A stretch of 64,000 nucleotides of DNA from Pseudorhodoferax sp. Leaf265. GTDB taxonomy: Bacteria > Pseudomonadota > Gammaproteobacteria > Burkholderiales > Burkholderiaceae_C. The position numbers and the translations under genes are program-made. The stretch covers positions 62,001 through 126,000 of the forward strand of contig NZ_LMMT01000039.1 in the NCBI RefSeq assembly GCF_001422365.1, given 5' to 3'. This document shows positions 43,085 to 53,263 of this stretch, one piece after another; the first letter of the stretch is position 1; each line of letters begins with the position of its first letter. The notes below the pieces were generated by a model. It saw nothing but the letters and a program-made list of their open reading frames with translations. It did no database searches and was not told the origin of the DNA.

Positions 43085-44065
43085 ATGTTTGCATTCATCT
43101 TGCGCCGGCTGCTGCAGGCCGTGGTGGTGATGGTGGCCGTGGCCTTCATCGCCTTCCTGCTGTTCCAGTACGTGGGCGACCCTGTCGTGTTCCTGCTCGG
43201 GCAGGACGCCACGCCCGACCAGATCCGCGAACTGCGCGAGGCCCTGGGCCTGGACCGCCCGTTCATCGTGCAGTTCTGGCACTTCCTCTACAACGCGGCA
43301 CAGGGCGAGTTCGGCCTGTCGTTGCGCCAGGGGGCCAAGGTGTCGCGGCTGATCGCCGAGCGCTTCCCGGCCACGCTCGAGCTGGCACTGGTCGCCGCGC
43401 TGATCGCGCTGCTGGTCGGCGTGCCCGCCGGTGTCTACGCCGCGCTGCGCCGCGGCAGCTTCATGAGCCAGATGCTCATGACGCTGTCGCTGCTGGGGGT
43501 GTCGCTGCCGACCTTCCTGATCGGCATCCTGCTGATCCTGGTGTTCGCGGTCTGGCTCGGCTGGTTCCCGAGCTTCGGGCGCGGCGAGACGGTGCAACTG
43601 GGCTGGTGGAGCACCGGCCTGCTCACACCCAAGGGCTGGCACCACATCATGCTGCCGGCCATCACGCTGGCGATCTTCCAGCTCACGCTGATCCTGCGGC
43701 TGGTGCGCGCCGAAATGCTGGAGGTGCTGCGCACGGACTACATCAAGTTTGCGCGGGCGCGCGGCCTGTCGGACCGCGCCATCCACTTCGGCCACGCGCT
43801 CAAGAACACACTGGTGCCGGTGATCACCATCACCGGCCTGCAGCTGGGCACGCTGATCGCGTTCTCCATCATCACCGAGACGGTGTTCCAGTGGCCCGGC
43901 ATGGGTCTGCTGTTCATCCAGGCCGTGACCTTCGCGGACATCCCGGTCATGGCCGCCTATCTGTGCCTGATCGCGCTGATCTTCGTGACGATCAACCTCA
44001 TCGTCGACCTGCTGTATTTTGCGGTCGATCCGCGGCTGCGCCTCGGCAAGTCGGGGGGGCACTGA
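43085..44065 (+). CDS. Dipeptide/oligopeptide ABC transporter permease, DppB type
   Basis: 326-residue inner-membrane permease with six helices. N-terminal IFILRRLLQAVVVMVAVAFIAFLLF-like start typical of DppB, GLDRPFIVQFWHF, and the EAA loop DYIKFARARGLSDRAIHFGHALKNTLVPVIT. The stop overlaps the amidohydrolase start (TGATG). Confidence 0.93.
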   Translation: MFAFILRRLLQAVVVMVAVAFIAFLLFQYVGDPVVFLLGQDATPDQIRELREALGLDRPFIVQFWHFLYNAAQGEFGLSLRQGAKVSRLIAERFPATLELALVAALIALLVGVPAGVYAALRRGSFMSQMLMTLSLLGVSLPTFLIGILLILVFAVWLGWFPSFGRGETVQLGWWSTGLLTPKGWHHIMLPAITLAIFQLTLILRLVRAEMLEVLRTDYIKFARARGLSDRAIHFGHALKNTLVPVITITGLQLGTLIAFSIITETVFQWPGMGLLFIQAVTFADIPVMAAYLCLIALIFVTINLIVDLLYFAVDPRLRLGKSGGH

Positions 44066-45288
44066 TGCTGGCGCCCGTGCTGCGCGCCGGGGGGCGGGCC
44101 TTCGCCCACATCGCGCAATTCCATCCCGAACTGACGGCGCTGCGGCGCGACCTGCACACGCACCCGGAGCTCGGGTTCGAGGAGTACTACACGGCGGCTC
44201 GCGTGGCCGATGCGCTGCGCTTGTGCGGGGTGGACGAGGTCCACACCGGCGTCGCCAAGACCGGCGTGGTGGGTCTGGTGCGCGGGCGCAGCACGGCCAG
44301 CGGGCGGTCGATCGGCCTGCGCGCCGACATGGATGCGCTGCCGATGGTCGAGCAGGGCGAGCGCGACTGGCGCTCTGCGCGCAGCGGCCTCATGCACGGC
44401 TGCGGGCACGACGGCCACACCGCCATGCTGGTCGGCGCCGCGCGCTACCTGGCTGAGACCCGCAACTTCGACGGCACCGCGGTGCTGATCTTCCAGCCCG
44501 GCGAGGAAGGCTTCGCCGGTGCACGGGCCATGGTGGAGGACGGCCTGTTCGACCGCTTCCCCGTGCAGGCCGTGTTTGCCATGCACAACTGGCCGGCCAT
44601 GGCGCCCGGCACCATCGGCCTGAACAGCGGCGCCATGATGGCCGCGGCCGATCGCGTGACGATCCGCGTGATCGGCAAGGGCGGCCATGGTGCCCACCCC
44701 TACCAGACCGTGGACCCGGTGCTGGTGGCTGCGCACATCATCACGGCCGCGCAGAGCATCGTCTCGCGCAACACCCGGCCCATCGACGCGGCGGTGCTGA
44801 GCCTGTGCGCCATGCACGCGGGCGACCTCGGCGCCATGAGCGTGGTGCCGGGCGAGGCCACGCTGGTCGGCACCGTGCGCACCTTCGATGCGGCGGTGCA
44901 GGCCCTGGTCGAGCGGCGCCTGTCCGAGCTGTGCACCGCGGTGGCCCAGGGCTTCGGCGCCCAGGCCGAGGTGCGGTTCGAGCGCATCTACCCCGCCACC
45001 ATCAACCACCGTGCGCAGGCCCTGTTCGCCGGCGACGTGGCCGAGCGCCTGGTCGGTCCGGAGCGGCTGGTGCGCGACATGGAGCCGAGCATGGGGGCCG
45101 AGGATTTCTCCTTCATGCTGCAAGCCAGGCCAGGCGCCTACCTGCGCATCGGCCAGGGCGCGCCCGATGGCTGCCACCTGCACAACAGCCGCTACGACTT
45201 CAACGACGACATCCTGCCCCTGGGCGCGGCGCTGCATGCCGGCCTCGTCGAGCAAGGCATGCCGCTGACCGCGTCCACCCCCACCTGA
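44065..45288 (+). CDS. M20 family amidohydrolase (hippurate hydrolase/aminoacylase type)
   Basis: 407-residue cytosolic metal-dependent amidohydrolase, M20D group. Motifs: LRADMDALPMVEQ, HGCGHDGHTAMLVGAA, QPGEEGFAGARAMVEDGLFD, MHNWPAMAPG and GGHGAHPYQTVDPV. It starts at the ATG overlapping the DppB stop; the open frame extends much further upstream in another gene's territory. Its place inside a peptide-uptake operon suggests it cleaves the imported N-acyl amino acid or dipeptide. Confidence 0.92.
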   Translation: MLAPVLRAGGRAFAHIAQFHPELTALRRDLHTHPELGFEEYYTAARVADALRLCGVDEVHTGVAKTGVVGLVRGRSTASGRSIGLRADMDALPMVEQGERDWRSARSGLMHGCGHDGHTAMLVGAARYLAETRNFDGTAVLIFQPGEEGFAGARAMVEDGLFDRFPVQAVFAMHNWPAMAPGTIGLNSGAMMAAADRVTIRVIGKGGHGAHPYQTVDPVLVAAHIITAAQSIVSRNTRPIDAAVLSLCAMHAGDLGAMSVVPGEATLVGTVRTFDAAVQALVERRLSELCTAVAQGFGAQAEVRFERIYPATINHRAQALFAGDVAERLVGPERLVRDMEPSMGAEDFSFMLQARPGAYLRIGQGAPDGCHLHNSRYDFNDDILPLGAALHAGLVEQGMPLTASTPT

Positions 45289-45310
45289 GTCTTTCACCGG
45301 AGCCCAAGCC

Positions 45311-46891
45311 ATGCACACCAAGCCCCGCCTCGCTGCATTGACCGCGTCCCTGCTGCTGGCCGCATGCCTCTCGGCCCAAGCCGTGACCCTGCGCATCGCC
45401 AACCAGGGCGATGCCACCTCGCTCGATCCGCATTCGCTGCAGGAGTCGCTGCAGCTCACGGTGACCGGCAACGTCTACGAGCCGCTGGTCACGCGCGGTG
45501 CCGACTTCAAGCTCACCGCTGCCCTGGCCACCGACTGGAAACAGACCGCGCCCACGGTCTGGCGCTTCAACCTGCGCAAGAACGTGCAGTTCCACGACGG
45601 CACGCCGTTCACGGCCGACGACGTGATCTTCAGCTACGACCGCGCGCGCGGCGAGGGCTCGGACGTCAAGAGCTACGTGGGCCAGATCAAGCAGATCAAC
45701 AAGATCGACGACCACACCATCGACATCGTCACCACCCAGCCGTTCCCGATCCTGCCCGACCTCATCACCAACTGGTACATCCTGAGCAAGAAGTGGTGCG
45801 AGGCCAACCAGGCCACGCGCCCGGTGGACCGGCGCAAGGGCGTCGAGAATGCGGCCTCGTTCCGAACCAACGGCACCGGCCCGTTCCGCGCGCGCGAGCG
45901 CCAGCCCAACGTGCGCTCGGTGTTCACGCGCAGCCCCAACTACTGGGGCAAGATCGACAGCAATGTGGACGAGGTGATCTTCAACGTGGTGGGCAACGAC
46001 GCCACGCGCGTGGCGGCCCTGCTGTCGGGCGAGGTCGACGTGATGGAGCCCGTGCCCGTACAGGACGTGGAGCGCATCAAGCGCGACGGCAAGGCCAACG
46101 TGCTGCAGGGCCCCGAGCTGCGCGTGGTCTTCCTGGGCATGGACCAGAAGCGCGACGAGCTGCAGTTCTCCAACATCAAGGGCAAGAACCCGTTCAAGGA
46201 CAAGCGCGTGCGCCAGGCCTTCTACCAGGCCATCGACATCGAGGCGATCCGCACACGTGTGATGCGCAACTCGGCCATCCCGGTGGCCCTGATGATCCCG
46301 CCGCAGGTGCGCGGCTACGCCAAGGACCTGGACAAGCGTCTGCCCTACGACACCGAGGCGGCGAAGAAGCTGCTGGCCGAAGCCGGTTATCCGAACGGCT
46401 TCGAGGTCAAGATGAACTGTCCGAACGACCGCTACGTGAACGACAGCGACATCTGCCAGGCGGTGGCCGCCAACCTGGCGCGCATCGGCGTCAAGATCAA
46501 CCTGGAGGCCGAGACCAAGGCCAGCTACTTCCCCAAGATCCTGCGTCGCGACACCAGCTTCTACATGCTGGGCTGGGTGGCCAGCACGGTGGATGTGCAC
46601 AACGTGCTGTTCCCCGTCATGGGCACGCCGGGCGAGGGCGGCCGCGGCCAGTTCAACCTGGGCGCCTACAGCAATCCCAAGCTGGATGCGTTGACCGACC
46701 AGATCGCCTCCGAGGTCGACGACGGCAAGCGCATGGCCATGATCCACGAGGCCATGAAGCTGCACCAGGACGACATCGGCCACATCCCTTTGCACCAGCA
46801 GACCCTGAACTGGGCCGTGCGCAAGGGCGTCACGGTGGTGCAGCTGCCGGACAACTTCATGCCCTGGAAGTTCATTCAGGTCGGCAAGTGA
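45311..46891 (+). CDS. Peptide ABC transporter substrate-binding protein (second of two)
   Basis: 526-residue SBP_bac_5 protein. The signal has LLLAAC, a lipobox-like sequence, followed by LSAQA-VTLRIAN, so either lipid anchoring or type I cleavage is possible. Shares long blocks with the first SBP (FTADDVIFSYDRARGEG, SPNYWGKIDSNVDEVIF, KLLAEAGYPNGFEV, RYVNDSDICQAV), showing tandem duplication within the operon. Its stop overlaps the DppC start (TGATG). Confidence 0.93.
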   Translation: MHTKPRLAALTASLLLAACLSAQAVTLRIANQGDATSLDPHSLQESLQLTVTGNVYEPLVTRGADFKLTAALATDWKQTAPTVWRFNLRKNVQFHDGTPFTADDVIFSYDRARGEGSDVKSYVGQIKQINKIDDHTIDIVTTQPFPILPDLITNWYILSKKWCEANQATRPVDRRKGVENAASFRTNGTGPFRARERQPNVRSVFTRSPNYWGKIDSNVDEVIFNVVGNDATRVAALLSGEVDVMEPVPVQDVERIKRDGKANVLQGPELRVVFLGMDQKRDELQFSNIKGKNPFKDKRVRQAFYQAIDIEAIRTRVMRNSAIPVALMIPPQVRGYAKDLDKRLPYDTEAAKKLLAEAGYPNGFEVKMNCPNDRYVNDSDICQAVAANLARIGVKINLEAETKASYFPKILRRDTSFYMLGWVASTVDVHNVLFPVMGTPGEGGRGQFNLGAYSNPKLDALTDQIASEVDDGKRMAMIHEAMKLHQDDIGHIPLHQQTLNWAVRKGVTVVQLPDNFMPWKFIQVGK

Positions 46892-47817
46892 TGCAGGCGG
46901 CAACACACGGCGGCTGGTTCCAGCGCGCCTGGGATAGCGATGTCGGCCACAGCTTCCGTACCTCGCCCACGGCGATCGTCGCGGGCGCCGTGGCCCTGGT
47001 GTGCATCTTCTGCGCCTTCTTCGCGCCCTGGGTCGCGCCGCACAACCCGTTCGATCTGGCCACGCTGGAACTGAGCGACGCGCGGCTGCCGCCGGCCTGG
47101 CAGGCCGAGGGCACGTCCAAGTATTTGCTGGGCACGGACGACCAGGGGCGCGACATCCTCTCGGCGCTGATGTACGGCGCGCGCATTTCGCTGGTGGTGG
47201 GCCTGGCCTCGGTCCTGCTGTCGCTGCTGGTGGGCGTGAGCCTCGGCCTCTTGGCCGGCTTCAAGGGCGGCTGGGTCGACGCCGCGCTGATGCGGCTGTG
47301 CGACGTGATGCTGTCGTTCCCGGCCATCCTCGTGGCCCTGCTGATCGCCGGCGTGGGCCGCGCCCTGTTTCCCAACGCGCACGAAGGCCTGGCCTTCGGT
47401 GTGCTGATCATCTCGATCTCGCTGACCGGCTGGGTGCAGTACGCGCGCACGGTGCGTGGCTCCACGCTGGTCGAGCGCAACAAGGAATATGTGCAGGCGG
47501 CCCGCGTCACCGGCGTTTCGCCGCTGCGCATCATGCGCCGCCATGTGCTGCCCAACGTGACCGGGCCGGTGATGGTGCTGGCCACCATCCAGGTGGCCAC
47601 GGCCATCATCACCGAGGCCACGTTGTCTTTCCTGGGGGTGGGCGCGCCGCCGACATCGCCCTCGCTGGGCACGCTGATCCGCGTGGGCAACGACTACCTG
47701 TTCTCCGGCGAATGGTGGATCACGCTGTTCCCGGGCCTGATGCTGGTGCTGATCGCGCTCAGCGTGAACCTCCTGGGTGATTGGCTGCGCGACGCGCTCA
47801 ATCCCCGCCTGCGCTGA
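46891..47817 (+). CDS. Dipeptide/oligopeptide ABC transporter permease, DppC type
   Basis: 308-residue permease. N-terminal cytoplasmic segment WFQRAWDSDVGHSFRTSPTA then a helix, LGTDDQGRDILSALMYGARISLVVGL (DppC signature) and the EAA loop NKEYVQAARVTGVSPLRIMRRHVLPNV. The open frame extends upstream through the preceding gene but the homology starts at this ATG. Confidence 0.94.
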   Translation: MQAATHGGWFQRAWDSDVGHSFRTSPTAIVAGAVALVCIFCAFFAPWVAPHNPFDLATLELSDARLPPAWQAEGTSKYLLGTDDQGRDILSALMYGARISLVVGLASVLLSLLVGVSLGLLAGFKGGWVDAALMRLCDVMLSFPAILVALLIAGVGRALFPNAHEGLAFGVLIISISLTGWVQYARTVRGSTLVERNKEYVQAARVTGVSPLRIMRRHVLPNVTGPVMVLATIQVATAIITEATLSFLGVGAPPTSPSLGTLIRVGNDYLFSGEWWITLFPGLMLVLIALSVNLLGDWLRDALNPRLR

Positions 47818-47850
47818 CCGGCGCACACCGCGAGCCACAAGCCAGCCTCC

Positions 47851-48815
47851 ATGTCCCTGCTAGAAGTCCAGAACCTGGTCGTCGAATTTCCCAGCCGGCG
47901 CGGCACGCTGCGCGCGCTGGACGACATCTCCTTCTCCATCGCACCCGGCGAGATCCTGGGCGTGGTGGGCGAATCCGGCGCCGGCAAATCGCTGACCGGT
48001 GCGTCCATCATCGGCCTGCTGGAGCCGCCCGGCCGCATCGCCAGCGGGCAGATCCTGCTGGAAGGCCAGCGCATCGACAACCTGGACCACGAGGCCATGC
48101 GCCGCATCCGCGGCCGGCGCATCGGCGCCATTTTCCAGGATCCGCTGACCTCGCTGAACCCGCTGTACTCGGTCGGCCGCCAGCTCACCGAGACCATCCA
48201 GGCGCACCTGCCCGTGAGCAACGCCGAGGCGCGCCAGCGCGCCATCGGCCTGCTGCAGGACACCGGCATTCCGGCGGCCGAGCAGCGCATCGACCACTAC
48301 CCGCACCAGTTCTCGGGCGGCATGCGCCAGCGCGTGGTGATCGCGCTGGCGCTGGCGGCCGAGCCCAAGCTCATCGTGGCCGACGAACCCACCACGGCGC
48401 TGGACGTGTCGATCCAGGCGCAGATCATCCAGCTGCTCAAGCGCGTGTGTCAGCAGCACGGCGCGGCCGTCATGCTGATCACGCACGACATGGGCGTGAT
48501 CGCCGAGACCTGCGACCGGGTGGCCGTGATGTACGCCGGGCGCATCGCCGAGATCGGCCCGGTGCACGAAGTCATCAACCACCCCGCCCACCCCTATTCA
48601 GAGGGCCTCATGGCGGCGATTCCCGACATCACGATCGACCGCGACATGCTGAACCAGATCGATGGCTCCATGCCCCGCCTCAACGCCATTCCCGCTGGCT
48701 GCGCGTTCAACCCGCGCTGTCCCAAGGTGTTTGACCGCTGCAAGATCGAACGGCCCGACTTGATGGAGGCCGGTGCCAGCCGCGCCGCCTGCTGGCTGCA
48801 TGCGGGAGGCCCGCG

Positions 48816-48819
<4 letters not shown>
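47851..48819 (+). CDS. Oligopeptide ABC transporter ATPase, DppD type
   Basis: 322-residue ATPase. Walker [12 protein letters not shown], signature [16 protein letters not shown], Walker [14 protein letters not shown], and the oligopeptide-transporter C-terminal zone with Cys residues ([15 protein letters not shown]). The stop overlaps the start of the DppF gene (ATGA). Pairs with DppF as a heterodimer. Confidence 0.94.
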
Positions 48820-49838
<1,019 letters not shown>

Positions 49839-49847
49839 GGCGACGCT

Positions 49848-50696
49848 TCAGGTGTAGCGCTTGCTCCGCAGGTTGTCCTTGATGTCCTGCAGCAGCGGCT
49901 GCAGGCGCGCGCCGCCGATGCGCAGCGCCACGCAGGTGGCCAGGATGTCGATCACCATGAGGTGCAGCAACCGCGACACCATGGGGCTGTAGCGGTCGTA
50001 GCCCTCGGGATGGTCGGCGGCCAGGTGGATCTGGCCGGCGGCGGCCAGCGGCGAGCCGCTGGCCGTCAGCACGATGGTGGTGGCACCCTTGCGCCGCGCG
50101 ATGTCGCAGGCGTCCATGAGGTCGCGCGTGCGGCCCGAGTTGGAGATCACCACCACGCAGTCGCCCGGCCGCAGCATGGACGCGGCCATCACCTGCATGT
50201 GGCCGTCGCTGTAGCTGATCGCGTTGACGCCCAGGCGGAAGAACTTGTGCTGCGCGTCCTGCGCCACGATGCCGGAGTTGCCGGCGCCGTAGAACTCCAC
50301 GCGGCGGCCGGTCTGGTGCATCGCGGCCAGGGCCGTGGCGGCTTTTTCGATGGCGGCCACGCCGGCGTCGTTGCGGTACTTGAGGAAGGCCGCCACCGTG
50401 TTGTCGATGACCTTGACCATCACGTCGCCGGTCTTGTCGTCCATGTCCACCGAGCGGTGGATGAAGGGCACGCCTTCGCTCACGCTGCCGGCCAGCTTGA
50501 GCTTGAAGTCCACCAGCCCGTCGTAGCCCACGCTGCGGCAAAAGCGCACCACGGTGGGCTTGCTGACGTGCGCCATCTCCGCCAGCTCGCCGACCGGGAG
50601 CGAGGCGAAGGCGCGCGGGTCGTTCAGCACGAGCTTGGCGACCCGCTGCTCGGCGGGCGCCAGCGAGGGCAGGCAGGCGCGGATGCGCTCGAGCAT
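49848..50696 (-). CDS. hexR: HexR-like transcriptional regulator (RpiR family)
   Basis: 282-residue repressor. N-terminal RpiR helix-turn-helix (LPVGELAEMAHVSKPTVVRFCRSVGYDGLVDFKLKLA) and a C-terminal SIS sugar-phosphate domain (RVEFYGAGNSGIVAQDAQHKF; VVVISNSGRTRDLMDA). HexR proteins sense KDPG and control zwf and Entner-Doudoroff genes. Here it lies 5 bases downstream of zwf, with a HexR-like palindrome in the zwf/tal gap, so autoregulation through zwf is likely. Confidence 0.9.
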   Translation of the reverse strand: MLERIRACLPSLAPAEQRVAKLVLNDPRAFASLPVGELAEMAHVSKPTVVRFCRSVGYDGLVDFKLKLAGSVSEGVPFIHRSVDMDDKTGDVMVKVIDNTVAAFLKYRNDAGVAAIEKAATALAAMHQTGRRVEFYGAGNSGIVAQDAQHKFFRLGVNAISYSDGHMQVMAASMLRPGDCVVVISNSGRTRDLMDACDIARRKGATTIVLTASGSPLAAAGQIHLAADHPEGYDRYSPMVSRLLHLMVIDILATCVALRIGGARLQPLLQDIKDNLRSKRYT

Positions 50697-50701
50697 GGAG
50701 A

Positions 50702-52165
50702 TCAGGCTTCCTCGCTCCAGTAGAAGCCGTCTCTGGCGATCATGGCGCTCGATGCGCTGGGTCCCCAGGTGCCGGCTGCGTAGGTGCGCGGCGGACGGCT
50801 CTCGTTCTTCCAGTACTCCAGGATGGGCTCGACCCAGCGCCAGGCCGCCTCCTGCTCGTCACTGCGCACGAACAGGTTGAGCCGGCCGTCCAGCACGTCG
50901 AGCAGCAGCCGCTCGTAGGCGCCCACGCGCTCGCTGCCGAAGCGCTTGTCGAAGTCCAGGTCGGCCTGCACCGGTGCCAGTTGCTCGGCGCTGCCGCTGC
51001 GCTTGCGGCTGCCCTGGCCCTGGGCCATCAGGTGCAGCTCCAGCCCGTCCTTGGGCTGCAGGTTGATGACCAGCCGGTTGAAGCTGCCCTGCGGCGTGTC
51101 GTAGATCGCATGCGGCGTGGGCTTGAAGTTGACCTCGATGCGCGCATCGCGCGAGGACAGCCGCTTGCCGGTGCGGATGTAGAAGGGCACGCCGGCCCAG
51201 CGCCAGTTCTCGATCTCGGTGCGCAGCGCGACGAAGGTCTCGGTGCGGCTGTCCGGGTCCACGCCCGGCTCTTCCAGGTAGCCCGGCACGCGCGCGCCAT
51301 AGGCCGTGCCGGCGGTGTATTGGCCACGCACGGTGTGCAGGCCCAGCGTTTCCGGGTTCCAGCGCTTGAGCGAGCGCAGCACCTTGAGCTTCTCGTCGCG
51401 GATGGCGTCGGCATGGGCATTGATGGGCGGCTCCATGGCGATCGCGCAGACCAGCTGCAGCGCGTGGTTCTGCACCATGTCGCGCAGCGCACCGGTCTGG
51501 TCGTAGAAGGCGCCGCGCTTTTCCACGCCCAGGTCCTCGGCGATCGTGATCTGGATGTTGGCGATGTACTCGCGGCGCCAGACCGGCTCGAACAACGCGT
51601 TGCCAAAGCGCATCGCGAACAGGTTCTGCACCGAGGGCTTGCCCAGGTAGTGGTCGATGCGGAACACCTGGTTCTCGGCCAGCACGTGGCCCACGGCCTG
51701 GTTGATCGCGCGGTTGGAGGCCAGGTCGTGGCCCAGCGGCTTTTCCAGCACCACGCGCGTCTTGGGCCCGTTGAGCTTGGCCGCGGCGATCTGTTCGACC
51801 ACCTGCGTGAAGAGGGCGGGCGCGGTCGCCACGTACATCACGAGCGAGTCGGCATCGCGCGCGAGCAGCTTCTCGGCCAGCGCCGCGAAGTCCTGCGGCT
51901 TGGACAGGTCCACGCGCTGGTAGTGCAGCAGCTCGGCGAAGCGCCTGAACTCCTCGTCGTTGGGGCGCTTGTCGCCCTCCACGGCGTCGAAGCGCGAGCG
52001 GATCAGCGCGCGGTAGTCGTCGTCGCTGAGATCGTCGCGGGCCACGCCGATGATGCGGCCATGGGCCGGCAGGGTGCCGTGGCGGAACGACTGGAACAGG
52101 GCAGGCATCAGCTTGCGCCAGGCCAGATCGCCGGTGCCGCCGAACAGTACAAGGTCGAAGCTCAT
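50702..52165 (-). CDS. zwf: Glucose-6-phosphate 1-dehydrogenase
   Basis: 487-residue enzyme oxidising glucose-6-phosphate to the lactone, entry to the Entner-Doudoroff and pentose phosphate routes. Cofactor site FGGTGDLAWRKLMPALF, catalytic RIDHYLGKPSVQN and VLEKPLGHDL. Start at ATG 52165 (MSFDLVLFGGTGD); the open frame runs further upstream but would cover the regulatory gap. No clear Shine-Dalgarno, but a HexR-like motif overlaps the -5 to -15 region. Confidence 0.97.
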   Translation of the reverse strand: MSFDLVLFGGTGDLAWRKLMPALFQSFRHGTLPAHGRIIGVARDDLSDDDYRALIRSRFDAVEGDKRPNDEEFRRFAELLHYQRVDLSKPQDFAALAEKLLARDADSLVMYVATAPALFTQVVEQIAAAKLNGPKTRVVLEKPLGHDLASNRAINQAVGHVLAENQVFRIDHYLGKPSVQNLFAMRFGNALFEPVWRREYIANIQITIAEDLGVEKRGAFYDQTGALRDMVQNHALQLVCAIAMEPPINAHADAIRDEKLKVLRSLKRWNPETLGLHTVRGQYTAGTAYGARVPGYLEEPGVDPDSRTETFVALRTEIENWRWAGVPFYIRTGKRLSSRDARIEVNFKPTPHAIYDTPQGSFNRLVINLQPKDGLELHLMAQGQGSRKRSGSAEQLAPVQADLDFDKRFGSERVGAYERLLLDVLDGRLNLFVRSDEQEAAWRWVEPILEYWKNESRPPRTYAAGTWGPSASSAMIARDGFYWSEEA

Positions 52166-52169
52166 GGTT

Positions 52170-52208
52170 GTTACATGAAAAGGTGGGTGGGAATGTAACT
52201 TAGTTTCA
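52170..52208. promoter_or_regulatory. HexR-like operator in the zwf/tal divergent gap
   Basis: TGTAACTTAGTTTCA (52194-52208) is an imperfect 15-bp palindrome (TGTAAC-TTA-GTTTCA) with the length and arms of the known gammaproteobacterial HexR consensus (TGTARTWWWAYTACA, recalled, not checked). GTTACATGAAA (52170-52180) gives related half-sites, so GTTACAT/ATGTAAC and CATGAAA/TTTCATG repeat across the gap. This sits between zwf (minus) and tal (plus), where HexR control of both units is expected. Confidence 0.55.
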
Positions 52209-52314
52209 TGGTCGGGCATACTCACGAGCGCTGCGCAATGCGGCCTTTGCTGACCTGGCCCTGCTTGTGCTTGCCGTATCCTCGCTCCACCTTGCAATAG
52301 TCCTGCCATTCGCC

Positions 52315-53262
52315 ATGAACCAACTCGATGCCCTCAAGGCCCTCACGACCGTCGTCGCCGACACCGGTGACTTCAAGCAGCTCGGCGCCTTCAAGCCCAC
52401 CGACGCTACGACCAACCCCTCGCTGATCCTCAAGGCCGTGCAGTTGCCCGACTACGCGCCGCTGCTCAAGGACGCCGTGGCGCGCTTTCGCGGCAAGGCC
52501 TTGGACGAGGTCATGGACCGGCTGCTGGTACGTTTCGGCTGCGAGATCCTGGCCACCATCCCGGGCCGCGTGTCCACCGAGGTCGACGCGCGCCTGAGCT
52601 TCGACAGCGCCGCCACCGTGGCCCGCGGCGAGCGCCTGATCGCGCTGTACGCGGCCGAAGGCATCGCCAAGGAGCGCGTGCTGATCAAGGTGGCTTCCAC
52701 CTGGGAAGGCATCCAGGCGGCCGCCGAACTCGAGAAGAAGGGCATCCGCACCAACCTCACGCTGCTGTTCTCGTTCTGCCAGGCCGTCGCCTGCGGCGCG
52801 GCCAAGGTGCAGCTGATCTCGCCCTTCGTGGGCCGCATCTACGACTGGTACAAGAAGTCCGCGGGCAGCGCCTGGGACGAGGCCGCCAGCAGCGGTGCCA
52901 ACGATCCCGGCGTGCGCTCGGTGCGCCAGATCTACGAGTACTACAAGCGCTTCGGCATCGCCACCGAGGTGATGGGCGCGAGCTTTCGCAACACGGGCCA
53001 GATCACCGCGCTGGCCGGCTGCGACCTGCTCACCATCAGCCCCGACCTGCTGGCCAAGCTGGCCGCCAGCGACGAGCCGCTCGTGCGGGCACTGGATGCC
53101 GAGGCTGCGCGCAAGCTGGACCTTGCGCCCGTGCAGTACGACGAGGCCGGCTTCCGCTTCGCGTTGAACGAGGACGCCATGGCCACCGAGAAGCTGGCCG
53201 AAGGCATCCGCGCGTTCGCTGTGGACGCGGTCAAGCTCGAGAAGCTCATGCAGGCGGCCTGA
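52315..53262 (+). CDS. tal: Transaldolase
   Basis: 315-residue class I aldolase-type transaldolase (TalA/B subfamily) of the pentose phosphate pathway. N-terminal [36 protein letters not shown], Schiff-base lysine in [10 protein letters not shown], and [13 protein letters not shown]. The ATG at 52315 fits the family start; an upstream in-frame ATG at 52267 adds a run with no homology. Followed immediately by pgi. Confidence 0.96.
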   Translation: MNQLDALKALTTVVADTGDFKQLGAFKPTDATTNPSLILKAVQLPDYAPLLKDAVARFRGKALDEVMDRLLVRFGCEILATIPGRVSTEVDARLSFDSAATVARGERLIALYAAEGIAKERVLIKVASTWEGIQAAAELEKKGIRTNLTLLFSFCQAVACGAAKVQLISPFVGRIYDWYKKSAGSAWDEAASSGANDPGVRSVRQIYEYYKRFGIATEVMGASFRNTGQITALAGCDLLTISPDLLAKLAASDEPLVRALDAEAARKLDLAPVQYDEAGFRFALNEDAMATEKLAEGIRAFAVDAVKLEKLMQAA

Positions 53263-53263
53263 C

